This document shows positions 17,260 to 26,625 of a stretch of DNA of 53,351 nt, piece after piece. Location of the stretch: contig CAYXIJ010000016.1 in the NCBI GenBank assembly GCA_964465375.1, positions 1-53,351 of the forward strand, written 5' to 3'. The translations under genes were made by a program, and so were the position numbers. Below the pieces are notes generated by a model, which was not told the DNA's origin, made no database searches, and was given only the letters and a program-made list of their open reading frames with translations. How positions within the stretch are numbered: the first letter of the stretch is position 1; each line of letters starts with the position of its first letter. The stretch is from CAJWKT01 sp964465375. GTDB lineage: Bacteria; Pseudomonadota; Gammaproteobacteria; Steroidobacterales; Rariloculaceae.

Positions 17260-18422
17260 ATCGTGTCTGGCATTTTCGTTCGTTAACCCTGGACCCGATT
17301 TTGCTGTCTGCGGTGATTGGGTTGTTGGTGTTCGGAATTATCATGGTGAGTTCGGCATCCATTTCTCTTGCGGATAAAGACATGGGCCAACCACTGTATT
17401 TTTTGTATCGGCACTTGGGCGCTATTGCAATCGGTTGTTGCTCGGCACTGGTTGCGTTTGTAACTCCTACCGAGATCTGGTTTCGAATGAACTGGTTTCT
17501 TTTGTTTTTTGCGTTGTTGTTGTTAGGAGCGGTTTTGGTGCCGAGTTTGGCACCAGAGATAAACAACAGTACACGGTGGCTACATCTAGGTCCGATTACG
17601 TTTCAGGCTTCTGAGATCGCTCGGCTTTTTTTGCTGCTGTACATATCGGGTTATGTTATTCGTCATCATGAAGAATTGACCACTACATTTTTGGGCTTCA
17701 TCAAACCTATGTTGATCATTGGACTCGCGTCCGCATTGTTGATGCAGGAACCCGATTTTGGCGCTACGGTCGTGCTTACTCTTGTTAGCTTTGGTATTTT
17801 GTTTTTCGGTGGAGCAAGGCTCCGTGATTTTTTCGCAATTGCTATTCTGGCAGGCTTTTTTTTGATCGTACTTATTTTACGGTCTGAAGAGAGAATGGAG
17901 CGTATTACAGCTTTTCTAGATCCATGGGCCGACGTAGGCGACAGCGGATATCAATTGGTCCAGTCCCTAATAGCAGTCGGTAGGGGTGATTTGTTTGGGG
18001 TTGGCCTCGGCGGGAGTGTGCAGAAACTTTTCTATTTGCCTGAGGCGCATACAGACTTTGTCTTTGCGGTTCTCAGCGAGGAACTCGGCCTCGTGGGCGC
18101 TACTGCAGTAATTGTATTACTTTCTCTGGTCGTCTACAGAGCCCTTTCCCTGGGGCCTAAGGCGGCAAGGTGTGGACTGTCATTCCACGCACTGGTGACC
18201 GTTGGCCTAGGTATCACCTTAGGTGTTCAAGCATTCATTAATATAGGAGTTAACATCGGACTGTTGCCGACCAAGGGCTTAACCCTGCCACTTCTCAGTT
18301 ACGGGCGTACGAGCATGGTTGTAACGCTGATGTCTCTGGGCTTGTTAGCCAGAATTCAGCACGAAGTGAATGAGGCCACACAACATCGAAAAACCCGACA
18401 GTCAGGGAGGATCAAGGTTTGA
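17256..18422 (+). CDS. ftsW: septal peptidoglycan glycosyltransferase FtsW
   Basis: FtsW is the SEDS-family polymerase that works with FtsI in septal wall synthesis. The 388-residue protein has ten predicted transmembrane helices. Family motifs are STRWLHLGPITFQASE (about residue 105), QEPDFGATVV with the catalytic-site Asp, DSGYQLVQSLIAVGRG, EAHTDFVFAVLSEE, and near the end PTKGLTLPLLSYGRTSMV. It starts at an ATGA overlap with murD and ends in a TTGA overlap with murG. Its place between murD and murG is the standard one. Confidence 0.96.
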   Translation: MNRVWHFRSLTLDPILLSAVIGLLVFGIIMVSSASISLADKDMGQPLYFLYRHLGAIAIGCCSALVAFVTPTEIWFRMNWFLLFFALLLLGAVLVPSLAPEINNSTRWLHLGPITFQASEIARLFLLLYISGYVIRHHEELTTTFLGFIKPMLIIGLASALLMQEPDFGATVVLTLVSFGILFFGGARLRDFFAIAILAGFFLIVLILRSEERMERITAFLDPWADVGDSGYQLVQSLIAVGRGDLFGVGLGGSVQKLFYLPEAHTDFVFAVLSEELGLVGATAVIVLLSLVVYRALSLGPKAARCGLSFHALVTVGLGITLGVQAFINIGVNIGLLPTKGLTLPLLSYGRTSMVVTLMSLGLLARIQHEVNEATQHRKTRQSGRIKV

Positions 18423-19510
18423 GCGCAGGCCCAATTCTGATTATGGCAGGCGGAACAGGCGGTCACGTTTTTCCTGGTTTGGCTGTAGCCGAGGTGCTGC
18501 AAGAGCGGACGGCTCTAGTTATTTGGATGGGAACCCATCGAGGTATAGAAGCTCAAATCGTTCCTAAGGCCGGCATCGATATGGAGTGGATTTCTATCGC
18601 GGGCCTTCGTGGTCGTGGGTTGACCGCCTGGTTGTTAGCACCTTTTTTGGTTTGTTTTACAGTTTGTCAGGCACTGAGGGTTCTGTTAAAGAGCAAGCCA
18701 GTAGCGGTCTTGGGGTTGGGTGGTTTTGTTTCAGCTCCCGGTGGCCTGGCAGCGTGGCTCATCGGCAGGCCGCTGTTGATTCATGAGCAGAATGCTGTTG
18801 CTGGCACTGCTAATCGTTTACTTTCCCGATTCGCAAGCAAGGTATTTGAAGCGTTTCCGAACAGTTTTCCCGATGGTATAGAAACTGAATTAGTGGGTAA
18901 CCCGGTACGTCGTTCCATAGCGGAATTACCTTCGCCGCGCGAGCGTTTGAGCAAGCGGCAGTCCCGCTCGCGCGTATTGGTTTTAGGTGGAAGCCAAGGG
19001 GCGCACGTATTGAATAAGACTTTGCCTATTGCTTTCTCCCGCCTGCCTTCTGACATCCGGCCCGAGGTTTGGCATCAGGCTGGGAAGGGCTTCAATGAAG
19101 TTGAGGCGGCCTATGCTGAAGTTAGCATTGAGGCAAAAGTGGAAGGCTTTATAAATGATATTGCAAGGGCTTACGGTTGGGCCGACCTCGTGGTTTGTCG
19201 TGCCGGGGCTTTGACGATTTCCGAACTTTCGGTTGTTGGAGTTGGAGCATTGCTAATTCCGTATGCTCGCGCGGTTGATAATCACCAAGTGAAAAATGCC
19301 GATCATTTCATTGCGCGCGGTGCTGGTGTTGTTGTTCCAGAATCGGAGTTGTGCAATGGGCGCCTGGAAAAAGAGCTTGAGTTGCTTTTAAGTGACCGTG
19401 AACGGTTGGTTGAACTGGCTGAGAATGCTTGGGATCAATCTGCACTTCATGCAGCAAAGCGACTTGCTGACGCGTGTCTTGAGTTTGGGGGGGCATACCA
19501 TGAGCAATGA
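18419..19510 (+). CDS. murG: UDP-GlcNAc:lipid I N-acetylglucosaminyltransferase MurG
   Basis: MurG adds GlcNAc to lipid I at the inner face of the membrane, making lipid II. The 363-residue GT-B protein shows MAGGTGGHVFPGLA (about residues 9-22), GLGGFVSAPGG, HEQNAVAGTANR, LGGSQGAHVLN, and the donor-site VCRAGALTISEL. TTG 18419 overlaps the ftsW stop and is the only start that keeps the first glycine-rich loop. It overlaps murC by 11 nt. Confidence 0.97.
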   Translation: MSAGPILIMAGGTGGHVFPGLAVAEVLQERTALVIWMGTHRGIEAQIVPKAGIDMEWISIAGLRGRGLTAWLLAPFLVCFTVCQALRVLLKSKPVAVLGLGGFVSAPGGLAAWLIGRPLLIHEQNAVAGTANRLLSRFASKVFEAFPNSFPDGIETELVGNPVRRSIAELPSPRERLSKRQSRSRVLVLGGSQGAHVLNKTLPIAFSRLPSDIRPEVWHQAGKGFNEVEAAYAEVSIEAKVEGFINDIARAYGWADLVVCRAGALTISELSVVGVGALLIPYARAVDNHQVKNADHFIARGAGVVVPESELCNGRLEKELELLLSDRERLVELAENAWDQSALHAAKRLADACLEFGGAYHEQ

Positions 19511-20921
19511 AATGGGTCCCATCCGATGCATTCATCTAGTGGGAATTGCTGGTTCCGGAATGGCCGGGATTGCCGAAGTGCTCATTAATCTTGGCTATCA
19601 AGTTCAGGGCTCTGATCGTATCTTGGGTTCTGCCACGGAGAGGTTGGCATCTTTGGGAGCTGAAATTTATGAGGGCCACGCTGACACAAACTTAGGAGCG
19701 GCCGATGCGGTTGTTGTGTCTAGTGCTATTGCTGAGAGCAATCCCGAAATCGTTGAAGCTCATCGTAGGCGTATACCTGTGGTTCAGCGGGCAGAAATGC
19801 TTGCTGAGCTAATGCGTTTCAGGTACGGAATTGCTGTCGCTGGAACCCATGGAAAGACCACCACGACCAGCCTGATTGCATCGATTCTGGCCGAGGCCGG
19901 TCTTGACCCAACGTTTGTTATTGGTGGGCGACTCACAAGCGTGAATGCAAACGCGAAACTTGGTGCTGGAAAATATCTCGTTGCGGAAGCTGATGAAAGT
20001 GATACTTCGTTTCTTCATCTGCAGCCCATGATTGCAGTTGTCACCAATATTGATGCTGACCACCTATTAAGTTACGAGGGCCAGCTAAGTCGTTTATGCC
20101 AAGCCTTCGAGGATTTTCTCCATAATTTACCTTTTTATGGATTGAGCGTGATGTGTTTTGATGACAAGGCAACCCGTGAACTTATTCCTAATTTGGGTAG
20201 AAGGGTTATCAGTTATGGTCTTTCAGGTCATGCCGATGTGCGTGCCGACGAGATCAAGCAAGTTGGTTTGCAGACCCATTTCAAGGTGCATCGCAAGGGG
20301 CGGGTACCGTTGGACATCCGGTTAAATTTGCCCGGACTTCACAATGTGCAAAATACACTAGCCGCAATAGCTGTTTCAACGGAGCTTGAAATTGACGAGC
20401 TCTCTATGCAACGAGCACTGGCTAAGTTTTCAGGGATTGATAGGCGGTTTCAGATGCTCGGAACTATTACTACCCCGGTTGGTCGAGTTACGTTCGTTGA
20501 TGATTATGCCCACCATCCCACAGAGATTGACGCAACTCTTTGTGCGGCCCGAGAAGCTTGGCCAGAGCGTCGCTTAGTGGTGGCATTCGAACCCCACCGG
20601 TACTCTCGTACCCAGGAACTTATGGACGATTTCGCACGTGTCCTGTCCTCCGCTGATGTACTGGTATTGATGGATGTGTATGGTGCTGGCGAGAAACCTA
20701 TCGCGGGCGCTGATGGCCGTGCCCTAGTACGTACGGTCAGAGCTCGTCGTGTAGTCGATCCAATATTTGTCGGACAAGTCGATCATTTGTCTTCGGTTTT
20801 AGCAGACCTCATTCAAGGAGATGATGTAGTTCTGACGCTTGGTGCGGGTAGCATTGGTGCGGTTGCGCAATCCTTACCTTCAGAATTGGCCGTGAAGGTG
20901 CCGGTTGGGTTGAAACAGTGA
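19500..20921 (+). CDS. murC: UDP-N-acetylmuramate--L-alanine ligase MurC
   Basis: MurC adds the first amino acid, L-Ala, to UDP-MurNAc. The 473-residue protein begins with HLVGIAGSGMAGIAEVL, then ATP loop AGTHGKTTTTSLI (about residues 116-128), EADESDTSFL, NIDADHL, and the C-terminal VDDYAHHPTEI and PHRYSRTQEL. ATG 19500 follows a GGGGGG tract at good spacing; the frame is open upstream inside murG but without homology. An ATG at 19512 is also possible. It ends in a GTGA overlap with murB. Confidence 0.97.
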   Translation: MSNEMGPIRCIHLVGIAGSGMAGIAEVLINLGYQVQGSDRILGSATERLASLGAEIYEGHADTNLGAADAVVVSSAIAESNPEIVEAHRRRIPVVQRAEMLAELMRFRYGIAVAGTHGKTTTTSLIASILAEAGLDPTFVIGGRLTSVNANAKLGAGKYLVAEADESDTSFLHLQPMIAVVTNIDADHLLSYEGQLSRLCQAFEDFLHNLPFYGLSVMCFDDKATRELIPNLGRRVISYGLSGHADVRADEIKQVGLQTHFKVHRKGRVPLDIRLNLPGLHNVQNTLAAIAVSTELEIDELSMQRALAKFSGIDRRFQMLGTITTPVGRVTFVDDYAHHPTEIDATLCAAREAWPERRLVVAFEPHRYSRTQELMDDFARVLSSADVLVLMDVYGAGEKPIAGADGRALVRTVRARRVVDPIFVGQVDHLSSVLADLIQGDDVVLTLGAGSIGAVAQSLPSELAVKVPVGLKQ

Positions 20922-21826
20922 GCGCATTAATTAACGGCACTATTTCAAATCCAGGGCTCAAGCTTTGCGAAGCGATGAGCGCGCATACTTCTTGGCGCGT
21001 TGGTGGGCCAGCTGACATTTTCTTAAGGCCAGACAATATTGAAAACCTTCAGCACTTTCTGATGGAGCTACCCTCGGGAACGCCTTTGGTTTGGGTTGGC
21101 TTGGGTTCCAACCTTTTAGTCCGTGATGGGGGCATTCGGGGAGCAGTTATATGCACTGGCGGACTGAAGCGAGAAATTGAACGCTTGGATGCCATTAGGG
21201 TACGTGTAAGTGCTGGATTGCCATGTGCACTGTTAGCTCGTCAGTGTGTCCGGTGGAAGCTTGGCCCGGCTGCATTTTTTGCAGGAATTCCAGGAACGAT
21301 AGGGGGTGCTTTAGCTATGAATGCAGGTGCTTTCGGCGGGGAAACCTGGGATCAAATAGAAAGCGTCGAAATGGTAGACCGAGGGGGTGAGCGGCACAAA
21401 CGCTTACCGTCGGACTTCGATTTAAGCTATCGAACGGTCCATGGAGCTTCTGACGAATGGTTTCTTTCGGCTGTTTTTTGTTTTGGGCCGGATGAAGAAA
21501 CAAGTATGAGCGATATCCGAGGCATAACTAAACTTCGGGCGGAGACACAACCCGTAGGCCAGCCCAGCTGTGGTTCGGTATTCAAGAATCCACCCAATGG
21601 TTTTGCGGCGCAACTCATTGAAGAAGCAGGTCTAAAGGCGAGATGTGTTGGCGGTGCTGTTGTATCAGAAAAGCATGCCAATTTCATAATCAATACTGGG
21701 AAGGCAACGGCCGCAGACATAGAGAATCTGATTTTGCAAGTACGTGAGGCGGTTGAGGAGTTTCACGGCGTCACGCTCGAGATGGAAGTACAAGTTGTCG
21801 GTGAACATGAAGTGAGTGGGCAATGA
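20918..21826 (+). CDS. murB: UDP-N-acetylenolpyruvoylglucosamine reductase MurB
   Basis: MurB is the FAD/NADPH-dependent reductase that completes UDP-MurNAc. At 302 residues it is the short (type II) form, unlike the 342-residue type I enzyme of E. coli. Motifs are HTSWRVGGPAD (FAD domain), GLGSNLLVRDGG, GIPGTIGGALAMNAGAFG, the catalytic SCGSVFKNP near residue 225, and a terminal Glu in VTLEMEVQVVG. It overlaps murC and ftsQ by 4 nt each. It sits between murC and ftsQ, where ddlB is often also found. Confidence 0.97.
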   Translation: MSALINGTISNPGLKLCEAMSAHTSWRVGGPADIFLRPDNIENLQHFLMELPSGTPLVWVGLGSNLLVRDGGIRGAVICTGGLKREIERLDAIRVRVSAGLPCALLARQCVRWKLGPAAFFAGIPGTIGGALAMNAGAFGGETWDQIESVEMVDRGGERHKRLPSDFDLSYRTVHGASDEWFLSAVFCFGPDEETSMSDIRGITKLRAETQPVGQPSCGSVFKNPPNGFAAQLIEEAGLKARCVGGAVVSEKHANFIINTGKATAADIENLILQVREAVEEFHGVTLEMEVQVVGEHEVSGQ

Positions 21827-22623
21827 AAATATTAAAGTCAAATAGGCGAAAAGCTGTAAAACACACACGACGTTTGCCAGCGTTACCGAGAATTCCACTT
21901 CGATCCTTGATTGTTTCCCTGTCAGTTATCGTGGTTATAGGCGGGGCTTTTTTTGGCTTAAAAATATTGTTCGACAATCCGATTCGTATGTTGATCCTGC
22001 AGGGAAGTTTCCAGCGGGTACCTTCGATTCAAATAGAAGCTGCCCTTGGATCTGACTTCAATCATGGATTTCTTTCTGCCGACATTGCGGGAATGCGTTG
22101 GCAGATTGAAAGCCTAGACTGGATAGATAAGGCAGAAATCAGACGCATTTGGCCAGATGCGTTGAAGATTGAATTGACGGAGCATCAGGCAGTGGCCCGC
22201 TGGGGGAAGGGCGGCTTATTGAATGTTCATGGAGAACTTTTCACGGAGAATATACGCCATACATTTCCAGAGCTTCCCCAGCTGACAGGGCCCGACGGCA
22301 GGGAGAAGGAAGTTGCAAATTATTATCTAAGCGTGCGTGGTCCCCTTGCTCAAGCCAACCTGCAAATACAAAGACTTTCCATGGATGATCGAGGGGCAAT
22401 AAGGCTGTTTTTAGAAGATGGCCAGGAAATTCGACTTGGTCAGAATGGGGTGATGGAGCGTCTGGACCGTTTCCTTACGATTGTTGCACCGACACTGGTG
22501 AGCGAGTTTGCACGAGTCCGTTATGTTGATTTGCGCTACATCAACGGTTTTGCTGTGGGGTGGCTCCCAGGGGTTGTTACGTCCCAGGTAGCACAGACCC
22601 AAGCGGTGGCTGATAGTGGCTAA
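21823..22623 (+). CDS. ftsQ: cell division protein FtsQ
   Basis: FtsQ is a bitopic divisome protein bridging the cytoplasmic ring and septal synthases. The 266-residue product has a basic N-terminus, one transmembrane helix (about residues 28-50), a POTRA domain, and the beta domain with WPDALKIELTEHQAVARWG and the late VRYVDLRYINGFAVGW. The start overlaps the murB stop (ATGA). It overlaps ftsA by 8 nt. Confidence 0.95.
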   Translation: MKILKSNRRKAVKHTRRLPALPRIPLRSLIVSLSVIVVIGGAFFGLKILFDNPIRMLILQGSFQRVPSIQIEAALGSDFNHGFLSADIAGMRWQIESLDWIDKAEIRRIWPDALKIELTEHQAVARWGKGGLLNVHGELFTENIRHTFPELPQLTGPDGREKEVANYYLSVRGPLAQANLQIQRLSMDDRGAIRLFLEDGQEIRLGQNGVMERLDRFLTIVAPTLVSEFARVRYVDLRYINGFAVGWLPGVVTSQVAQTQAVADSG

Positions 22624-23851
22624 ACGAGAAGAGCGTAAATTACTTGTGGGCCTTGATATTGGCACATCAAAAGTCGTGGCGATTGTAGGTGAGCTTTCTT
22701 CCGAAGGTGGGCTGGAGATTATTGGTGTAGGTTCACACAATTCGCGCGGACTAAAGCGTGGTGTGATTGTGAATATAGAATCGACGGTCCAATCTATTCA
22801 GCGCGCTGTTGAAGAAGCTGAACTGATGTCAGGCTGTGAGATCAATACCGTCTACACAGGAATCGCAGGTAGTCATGTCCGTAGCCTGAATTCTCATGGC
22901 ATTGTTGCGATCAGGGAGAAAGAGGTAAGCGCAAACGATGTGGATCGGGTGATTGATGCAGCACGCGCAGTTGCGATTCCGGCTGATCAGCAGGTTTTAC
23001 ATGTGATACCACAAGAGTTTCTGATCGACGCACAAGAGGGTATTCGTGAGCCCATAGGGATGGCCGGCGTTCGGCTGGAAGCAAAAGTTCATCTTGTTAC
23101 TGGTGCCGTAAGTGCTGCTCAGAATATTGTCAAATGTGTGCAACGTTGTGGACTGAACGTGGACGATATAGTTCTTGAGCAGCTTGCATCAAATTACTCG
23201 GTTCTTACTGATGATGAGAGAGATTTAGGTATCTGTCTTGTAGATATAGGCGGCGGCACTACCGACATCGCTGTTTTTTCTGATGGTGCTATCCAGCACA
23301 CGGCTGTTATCCCAATAGCAGGTGATCAAGTGACAAACGATATCGCCGTGTCTTTGCGTACACCAACCCAGTATGCAGAAGAAATCAAGATCAAGTATGC
23401 GTGTGCGTTGTCCAAGCTCGCCAATACTGAGGAAACTATTGAGGTGCCAAGTGTTGGTGATCGTCCTCCTCGGCGACTCGCTCGCCAGACACTCGCGGAA
23501 GTGGTGGAGCCTCGCTATGAGGAACTTTTCGCGTTGGTACGTGATGAGCTTCGTCGTTCCGGTTTCCTAGAATTAACTGCGGCTGGGGTGGTTCTGACTG
23601 GTGGTAGCTCGAAGATGGAAGGAGCCGTAGATCTGGCTGAAGAGGTTTTTCATACACAGGTGCGTCTGGGGGTTCCTCAATATGTGGAAGGCTTAGCAGA
23701 CGTAGTGCGCAATCCCATCCATGCAACAGGCGTGGGGTTACTTTTATACGGGAAGGAGGCGATTCAGGCTCGTGCCCCAAGTTCGGGTCTTGGCCCCGGT
23801 TTCCCTAGTGTTTTCGAGCGAATGCAATCTTGGTTTCAAGGCAATTTTTGA
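22616..23851 (+). CDS. ftsA: cell division protein FtsA
   Basis: FtsA is the actin-like ATPase that tethers FtsZ to the membrane. The 411-residue protein has the phosphate loops GLDIGTSKVVAIVGE (about residues 13-27) and VDIGGGTTDIAVF (about 207-219), a 1C domain between them, VVLTGGSSKMEG, and the C-terminal amphipathic helix FERMQSWFQGNF used for membrane binding. GTG 22616 is the start and overlaps ftsQ by 8 nt. ftsZ follows after 23 nt. Confidence 0.97.
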   Translation: MAKREERKLLVGLDIGTSKVVAIVGELSSEGGLEIIGVGSHNSRGLKRGVIVNIESTVQSIQRAVEEAELMSGCEINTVYTGIAGSHVRSLNSHGIVAIREKEVSANDVDRVIDAARAVAIPADQQVLHVIPQEFLIDAQEGIREPIGMAGVRLEAKVHLVTGAVSAAQNIVKCVQRCGLNVDDIVLEQLASNYSVLTDDERDLGICLVDIGGGTTDIAVFSDGAIQHTAVIPIAGDQVTNDIAVSLRTPTQYAEEIKIKYACALSKLANTEETIEVPSVGDRPPRRLARQTLAEVVEPRYEELFALVRDELRRSGFLELTAAGVVLTGGSSKMEGAVDLAEEVFHTQVRLGVPQYVEGLADVVRNPIHATGVGLLLYGKEAIQARAPSSGLGPGFPSVFERMQSWFQGNF

Positions 23852-23874
23852 GAATTTTGGTGAGGAGAATAAAC

Positions 23875-25017
23875 ATGTTTGAACTGATGGACGGCTATAG
23901 TGAAAGTGCAATCATCAAGGTGATTGGTATTGGCGGGGGTGGGGGTAATGCAGTGGCAAAAATGCTTTCTTCAGGCATGGAAGGGGTAGAGTTGATTTGT
24001 GCCAATACTGACGCTCAGGCCCTGAAGAGTGCGCGTGTCAAGTTAGGGCTGCAAATTGGTTGCAACATCACAAAAGGACTAGGTGCTGGCGCCGACCCGG
24101 AAATCGGCCGTCAGGCGGCCATGGAAGACCGAGATCGGATTCAAGAGGTGATTGAAGGGGCTGACATGCTGTTTATTACCGTAGGTTTGGGCGGTGGCAC
24201 AGGCACCGGCGCAGCACCGGTTGTGGCGTCACTTGCCAAAGAGCTCGGGATTTTGACCGTCGCGGTAGTGACCAAGCCTTTTGGTATGGAAGGTGACAAA
24301 CGAATGCGCATTGCGGAGCAAGGCATCGTAGAGCTTGGTCGGCATGTAGATTCTCTGATCACGATTCCCAATGAAAAGTTGCTCAGCGTATATGGTAAAG
24401 ACGTATCGTTATTAGAAGCATTCGCCAATGCCAATAAGGTGCTGCAGGGTGCTGTGCAAGGTATCGCTGACCTTATTACGCGGCCCGGCCTGATCAATGT
24501 TGATTTTGCGGATGTTCGTACGGTGATGTCGGAGATGGGCATGGCAATGATGGGCTCTGGAGAGGCAAGCGGTGATGGGCGCGCTAGTCAGGCTGCACAG
24601 GATGCAATATCGAGCCCGCTGCTGGAAGATATTAATCTTACTAATGCTAATGGCATCCTTGTAAATGTAACGGCGGGTAGTGACCTTTCGATCGGGGAGT
24701 TCCAAGAGGTTGGAGAGGCCTTTAAAGAAATTGCCTCCGAGGACGCGACGGTCGTTTTAGGTACTTGTATCGATCCAGAGATGTCTGAGGGGATCAAGGT
24801 CACGGTCGTGGCTACTGGGCTCGGCCAATCCCCTGCCTTTACTCACCAGCCAGTGAGGTCCGTGACGCCTCTTAGCTCAGCTGAAACAAATTATACGGAC
24901 CTTGACAAGCCAGCGGTTGCGCGTAAGCGTGCAGCAGAAGATAGCCCAGAAGTTTTTACGCCAGGAGCGGAGGAACTGTTGGATGTTCCTGCTTTTCTGC
25001 GTCGCCAAGCTGATTAG
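23875..25017 (+). CDS. ftsZ: cell division protein FtsZ
   Basis: FtsZ is the tubulin-like GTPase of the division ring. The 380-residue protein shows GIGGGGGNAV, the tubulin signature GGGTGTGAAPV (about residues 106-116), the T7 loop INVDFADVRTVM, a variable linker, and the C-terminal conserved peptide LDVPAFLRRQ that binds FtsA and ZapD. ATG 23875 has the best ribosome site of the cluster (GAGGAG, 7 nt upstream). The stop is followed by seven T but no clear hairpin. Confidence 0.98.
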   Translation: MFELMDGYSESAIIKVIGIGGGGGNAVAKMLSSGMEGVELICANTDAQALKSARVKLGLQIGCNITKGLGAGADPEIGRQAAMEDRDRIQEVIEGADMLFITVGLGGGTGTGAAPVVASLAKELGILTVAVVTKPFGMEGDKRMRIAEQGIVELGRHVDSLITIPNEKLLSVYGKDVSLLEAFANANKVLQGAVQGIADLITRPGLINVDFADVRTVMSEMGMAMMGSGEASGDGRASQAAQDAISSPLLEDINLTNANGILVNVTAGSDLSIGEFQEVGEAFKEIASEDATVVLGTCIDPEMSEGIKVTVVATGLGQSPAFTHQPVRSVTPLSSAETNYTDLDKPAVARKRAAEDSPEVFTPGAEELLDVPAFLRRQAD

Positions 25018-25133
25018 TTTTTTTGAAATTTTGTGGAGAGTGCCGGATGTAACTACACAATTTAGGGAATTTGCCGCGCCACTGAGCGCTGTGCTAGTGT
25101 TCTCTGCGTTTAAGGGGATAGGTTGAACGCTTC

Positions 25134-26045
25134 TTGAAGCAGCGCACACTAAAAGATTCCATCCGTGCTACCGGCATAGGCCTTCACAGTGGCGTCAAGG
25201 TCTACATGACTTTGCGGCCCGCCCCACCCAATTCAGGCATTATTTTTCGCCGTGTCGACCTCAATACCCCTGTCGATGTCCCTGCAAAAGCAACTAGGGT
25301 CACTCAGACGACTCTCGGTACGACAATTCAGCAGGACCAAGTTAAAGTAGCGACCGTAGAGCATCTCCTTTCTGCTATGGCTGGCTTAGGAATTGACAAT
25401 GCATTTGTAGATGTTACAGCGGCTGAGGTGCCTATAATGGATGGCAGTGCTGCCCCGTTTGTTTTTCTGCTCCAATCGGCAGGTATTGAGGAACAACGGG
25501 CCCCTAAAAAATTTATTCGGATTCGAAAATCTGTTGAGGTTAGAGATGGTGACAAGTGGGCCAGACTAAAGCCGTATAATGGTTTTAGAGTCAATTTTGA
25601 GATCGATTTTGATCACCCCGTATTACGCAGGCACCGCCAGAGTGCGAGCCTTGATTTTTCTACCACTTCTTTCTTAAAAGAAATCAGCAGGGCCCGGACT
25701 TTCGGTTTTCTGACGGACCTTGAAACCCTTAGAGCTCGAGACCTGACTCTCGGTGGCAGCCTGGAGAATGCCGTCGTCATGGATGAATATCGTGTGCTCA
25801 ACGAAGACGGATTGCGGTTCAGGGATGAGTTTGTTCGCCATAAAATGCTTGATGCCATCGGTGATCTTTATTTGCTGGGGGCATGTTTATTAGGTGAATT
25901 TAGTGGTTTTAAATCAGGACACAATCTCAATAATGCTCTGTTGAGAAGTCTTTTGGATCAGCCGCAGTGTTATGAAGAGGTGGTTTTTGAGGAAGCTCAT
26001 CAAGCACCCATTTCTTATCAGTTAGTGCCAGGGTTATCTGATTGA
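25134..26045 (+). CDS. lpxC: UDP-3-O-acyl-N-acetylglucosamine deacetylase LpxC
   Basis: LpxC is the zinc deacetylase that commits UDP-acyl-GlcNAc to lipid A. The 303-residue length matches E. coli (305). Zinc and catalytic elements are VEHLLSAMAGLGIDN (His77), HKMLDAIGDLYLLG with the second His and Asp, and EEAHQAPISYQ near the C-terminus. The only usable start is TTG 25134, since an in-frame TAG lies at 25119. The gap of 116 nt to ftsZ probably holds its own promoter. The 3' end overlaps the convergent DUF721 gene by 28 nt. Confidence 0.97.
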   Translation: MKQRTLKDSIRATGIGLHSGVKVYMTLRPAPPNSGIIFRRVDLNTPVDVPAKATRVTQTTLGTTIQQDQVKVATVEHLLSAMAGLGIDNAFVDVTAAEVPIMDGSAAPFVFLLQSAGIEEQRAPKKFIRIRKSVEVRDGDKWARLKPYNGFRVNFEIDFDHPVLRRHRQSASLDFSTTSFLKEISRARTFGFLTDLETLRARDLTLGGSLENAVVMDEYRVLNEDGLRFRDEFVRHKMLDAIGDLYLLGACLLGEFSGFKSGHNLNNALLRSLLDQPQCYEEVVFEEAHQAPISYQLVPGLSD

Positions 26046-26320
26046 TTAAGATTGGGCAAGACTTTTACTTTGAGTCTATTTACACCTAGTTGTCTGGCTG
26101 AATATCGTGCCCGCGCAGCCCAAACGGAAGAGTCCATTAGAAGTACCAAGTCCCCACTATTATTTACGCTTGCAGAAATTAAATGCTTCGCTTGATCAAT
26201 GGGCAATAGTGGCCGAATTTTTTCCGTTATTTTGCGACGGTTTTTAGCTTCACGAGCGAGGATTCCCAACTGTCCATCAGCGAGTAGATCGGCTAGACAA
26301 CGGGGTGATCCGAGGCTCAT
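26018..26320 (-). CDS. DUF721 protein, DciA-like (probable helicase loader)
   Basis: This 100-residue protein matches the DUF721 pattern: a helical basic N-terminal half (LAREAKNRRKITEKIRPLLP), then LVLLMDSSVWAARARYSARQLG, the conserved alanine/tryptophan segment. DUF721 proteins include DciA, the ancestral loader of the DnaB helicase in bacteria lacking DnaC. A DUF721 gene between lpxC and secA is a common arrangement in non-enteric gammaproteobacteria, which supports the call. At 100 residues it is shorter than most DciA proteins. It overlaps the convergent lpxC end by 28 nt. Confidence 0.75.
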   Translation of the reverse strand: MSLGSPRCLADLLADGQLGILAREAKNRRKITEKIRPLLPIDQAKHLISASVNNSGDLVLLMDSSVWAARARYSARQLGVNRLKVKVLPNLNQSDNPGTN

Positions 26321-26472
26321 GGTTTTGGGGTAATGCTCAATATTAGGAAATATAAGTAATAATTTTTTTCTGAAACTATATTACGTGATACAAGCTCAAT
26401 GTGCTCAAATCTTCCTCTTTTACGAACAGGGGTCCTTATTTGGTTGACTGAACTTCAATAATACTCTTACTT

Positions 26473-26613
26473 TTGAGCCACAGAAACTTTGTTGAGATGG
26501 TTGAGGCTTCCTATGTAAAGCCATTAATTAAGTGTGCCAAAAGTTCAGATCTTTATTTTGTAATGCTATTTGATGAACAATTCGTTGATTCCTTGGTAAG
26601 TCACTTGGGATAA
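26473..26613 (+). other. candidate leader ORF upstream of secA
   Basis: A frame of 46 codons from TTG 26473, or 38 codons from ATG 26497, ends at TAA 26611-26613, 74 nt before secA. The product (MVEASYVKPLIKCAKSSDLY as its first 20 residues from the ATG, ending VSHLG) has no signal peptide and no Pro-rich arrest motif like that of SecM. There is no good ribosome site. It may be chance; it is listed because the position matches secM. Confidence 0.2.
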
Positions 26614-26625
26614 CATCTGATGAAA

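Noticed and set aside
18290..18320. Arg in the SYGRTS motif of FtsW as an anomaly
   Set aside because: Gammaproteobacterial FtsW proteins commonly have SYGRSS here, so it is normal.
23436..24803. Minus-strand open frames opposite ftsA and ftsZ
   Set aside because: They mirror conserved coding sequence, have no family resemblance and no ribosome sites.
25015..25030. Terminator after ftsZ
   Set aside because: Seven T follow the stop codon, but I found no stable stem before them.
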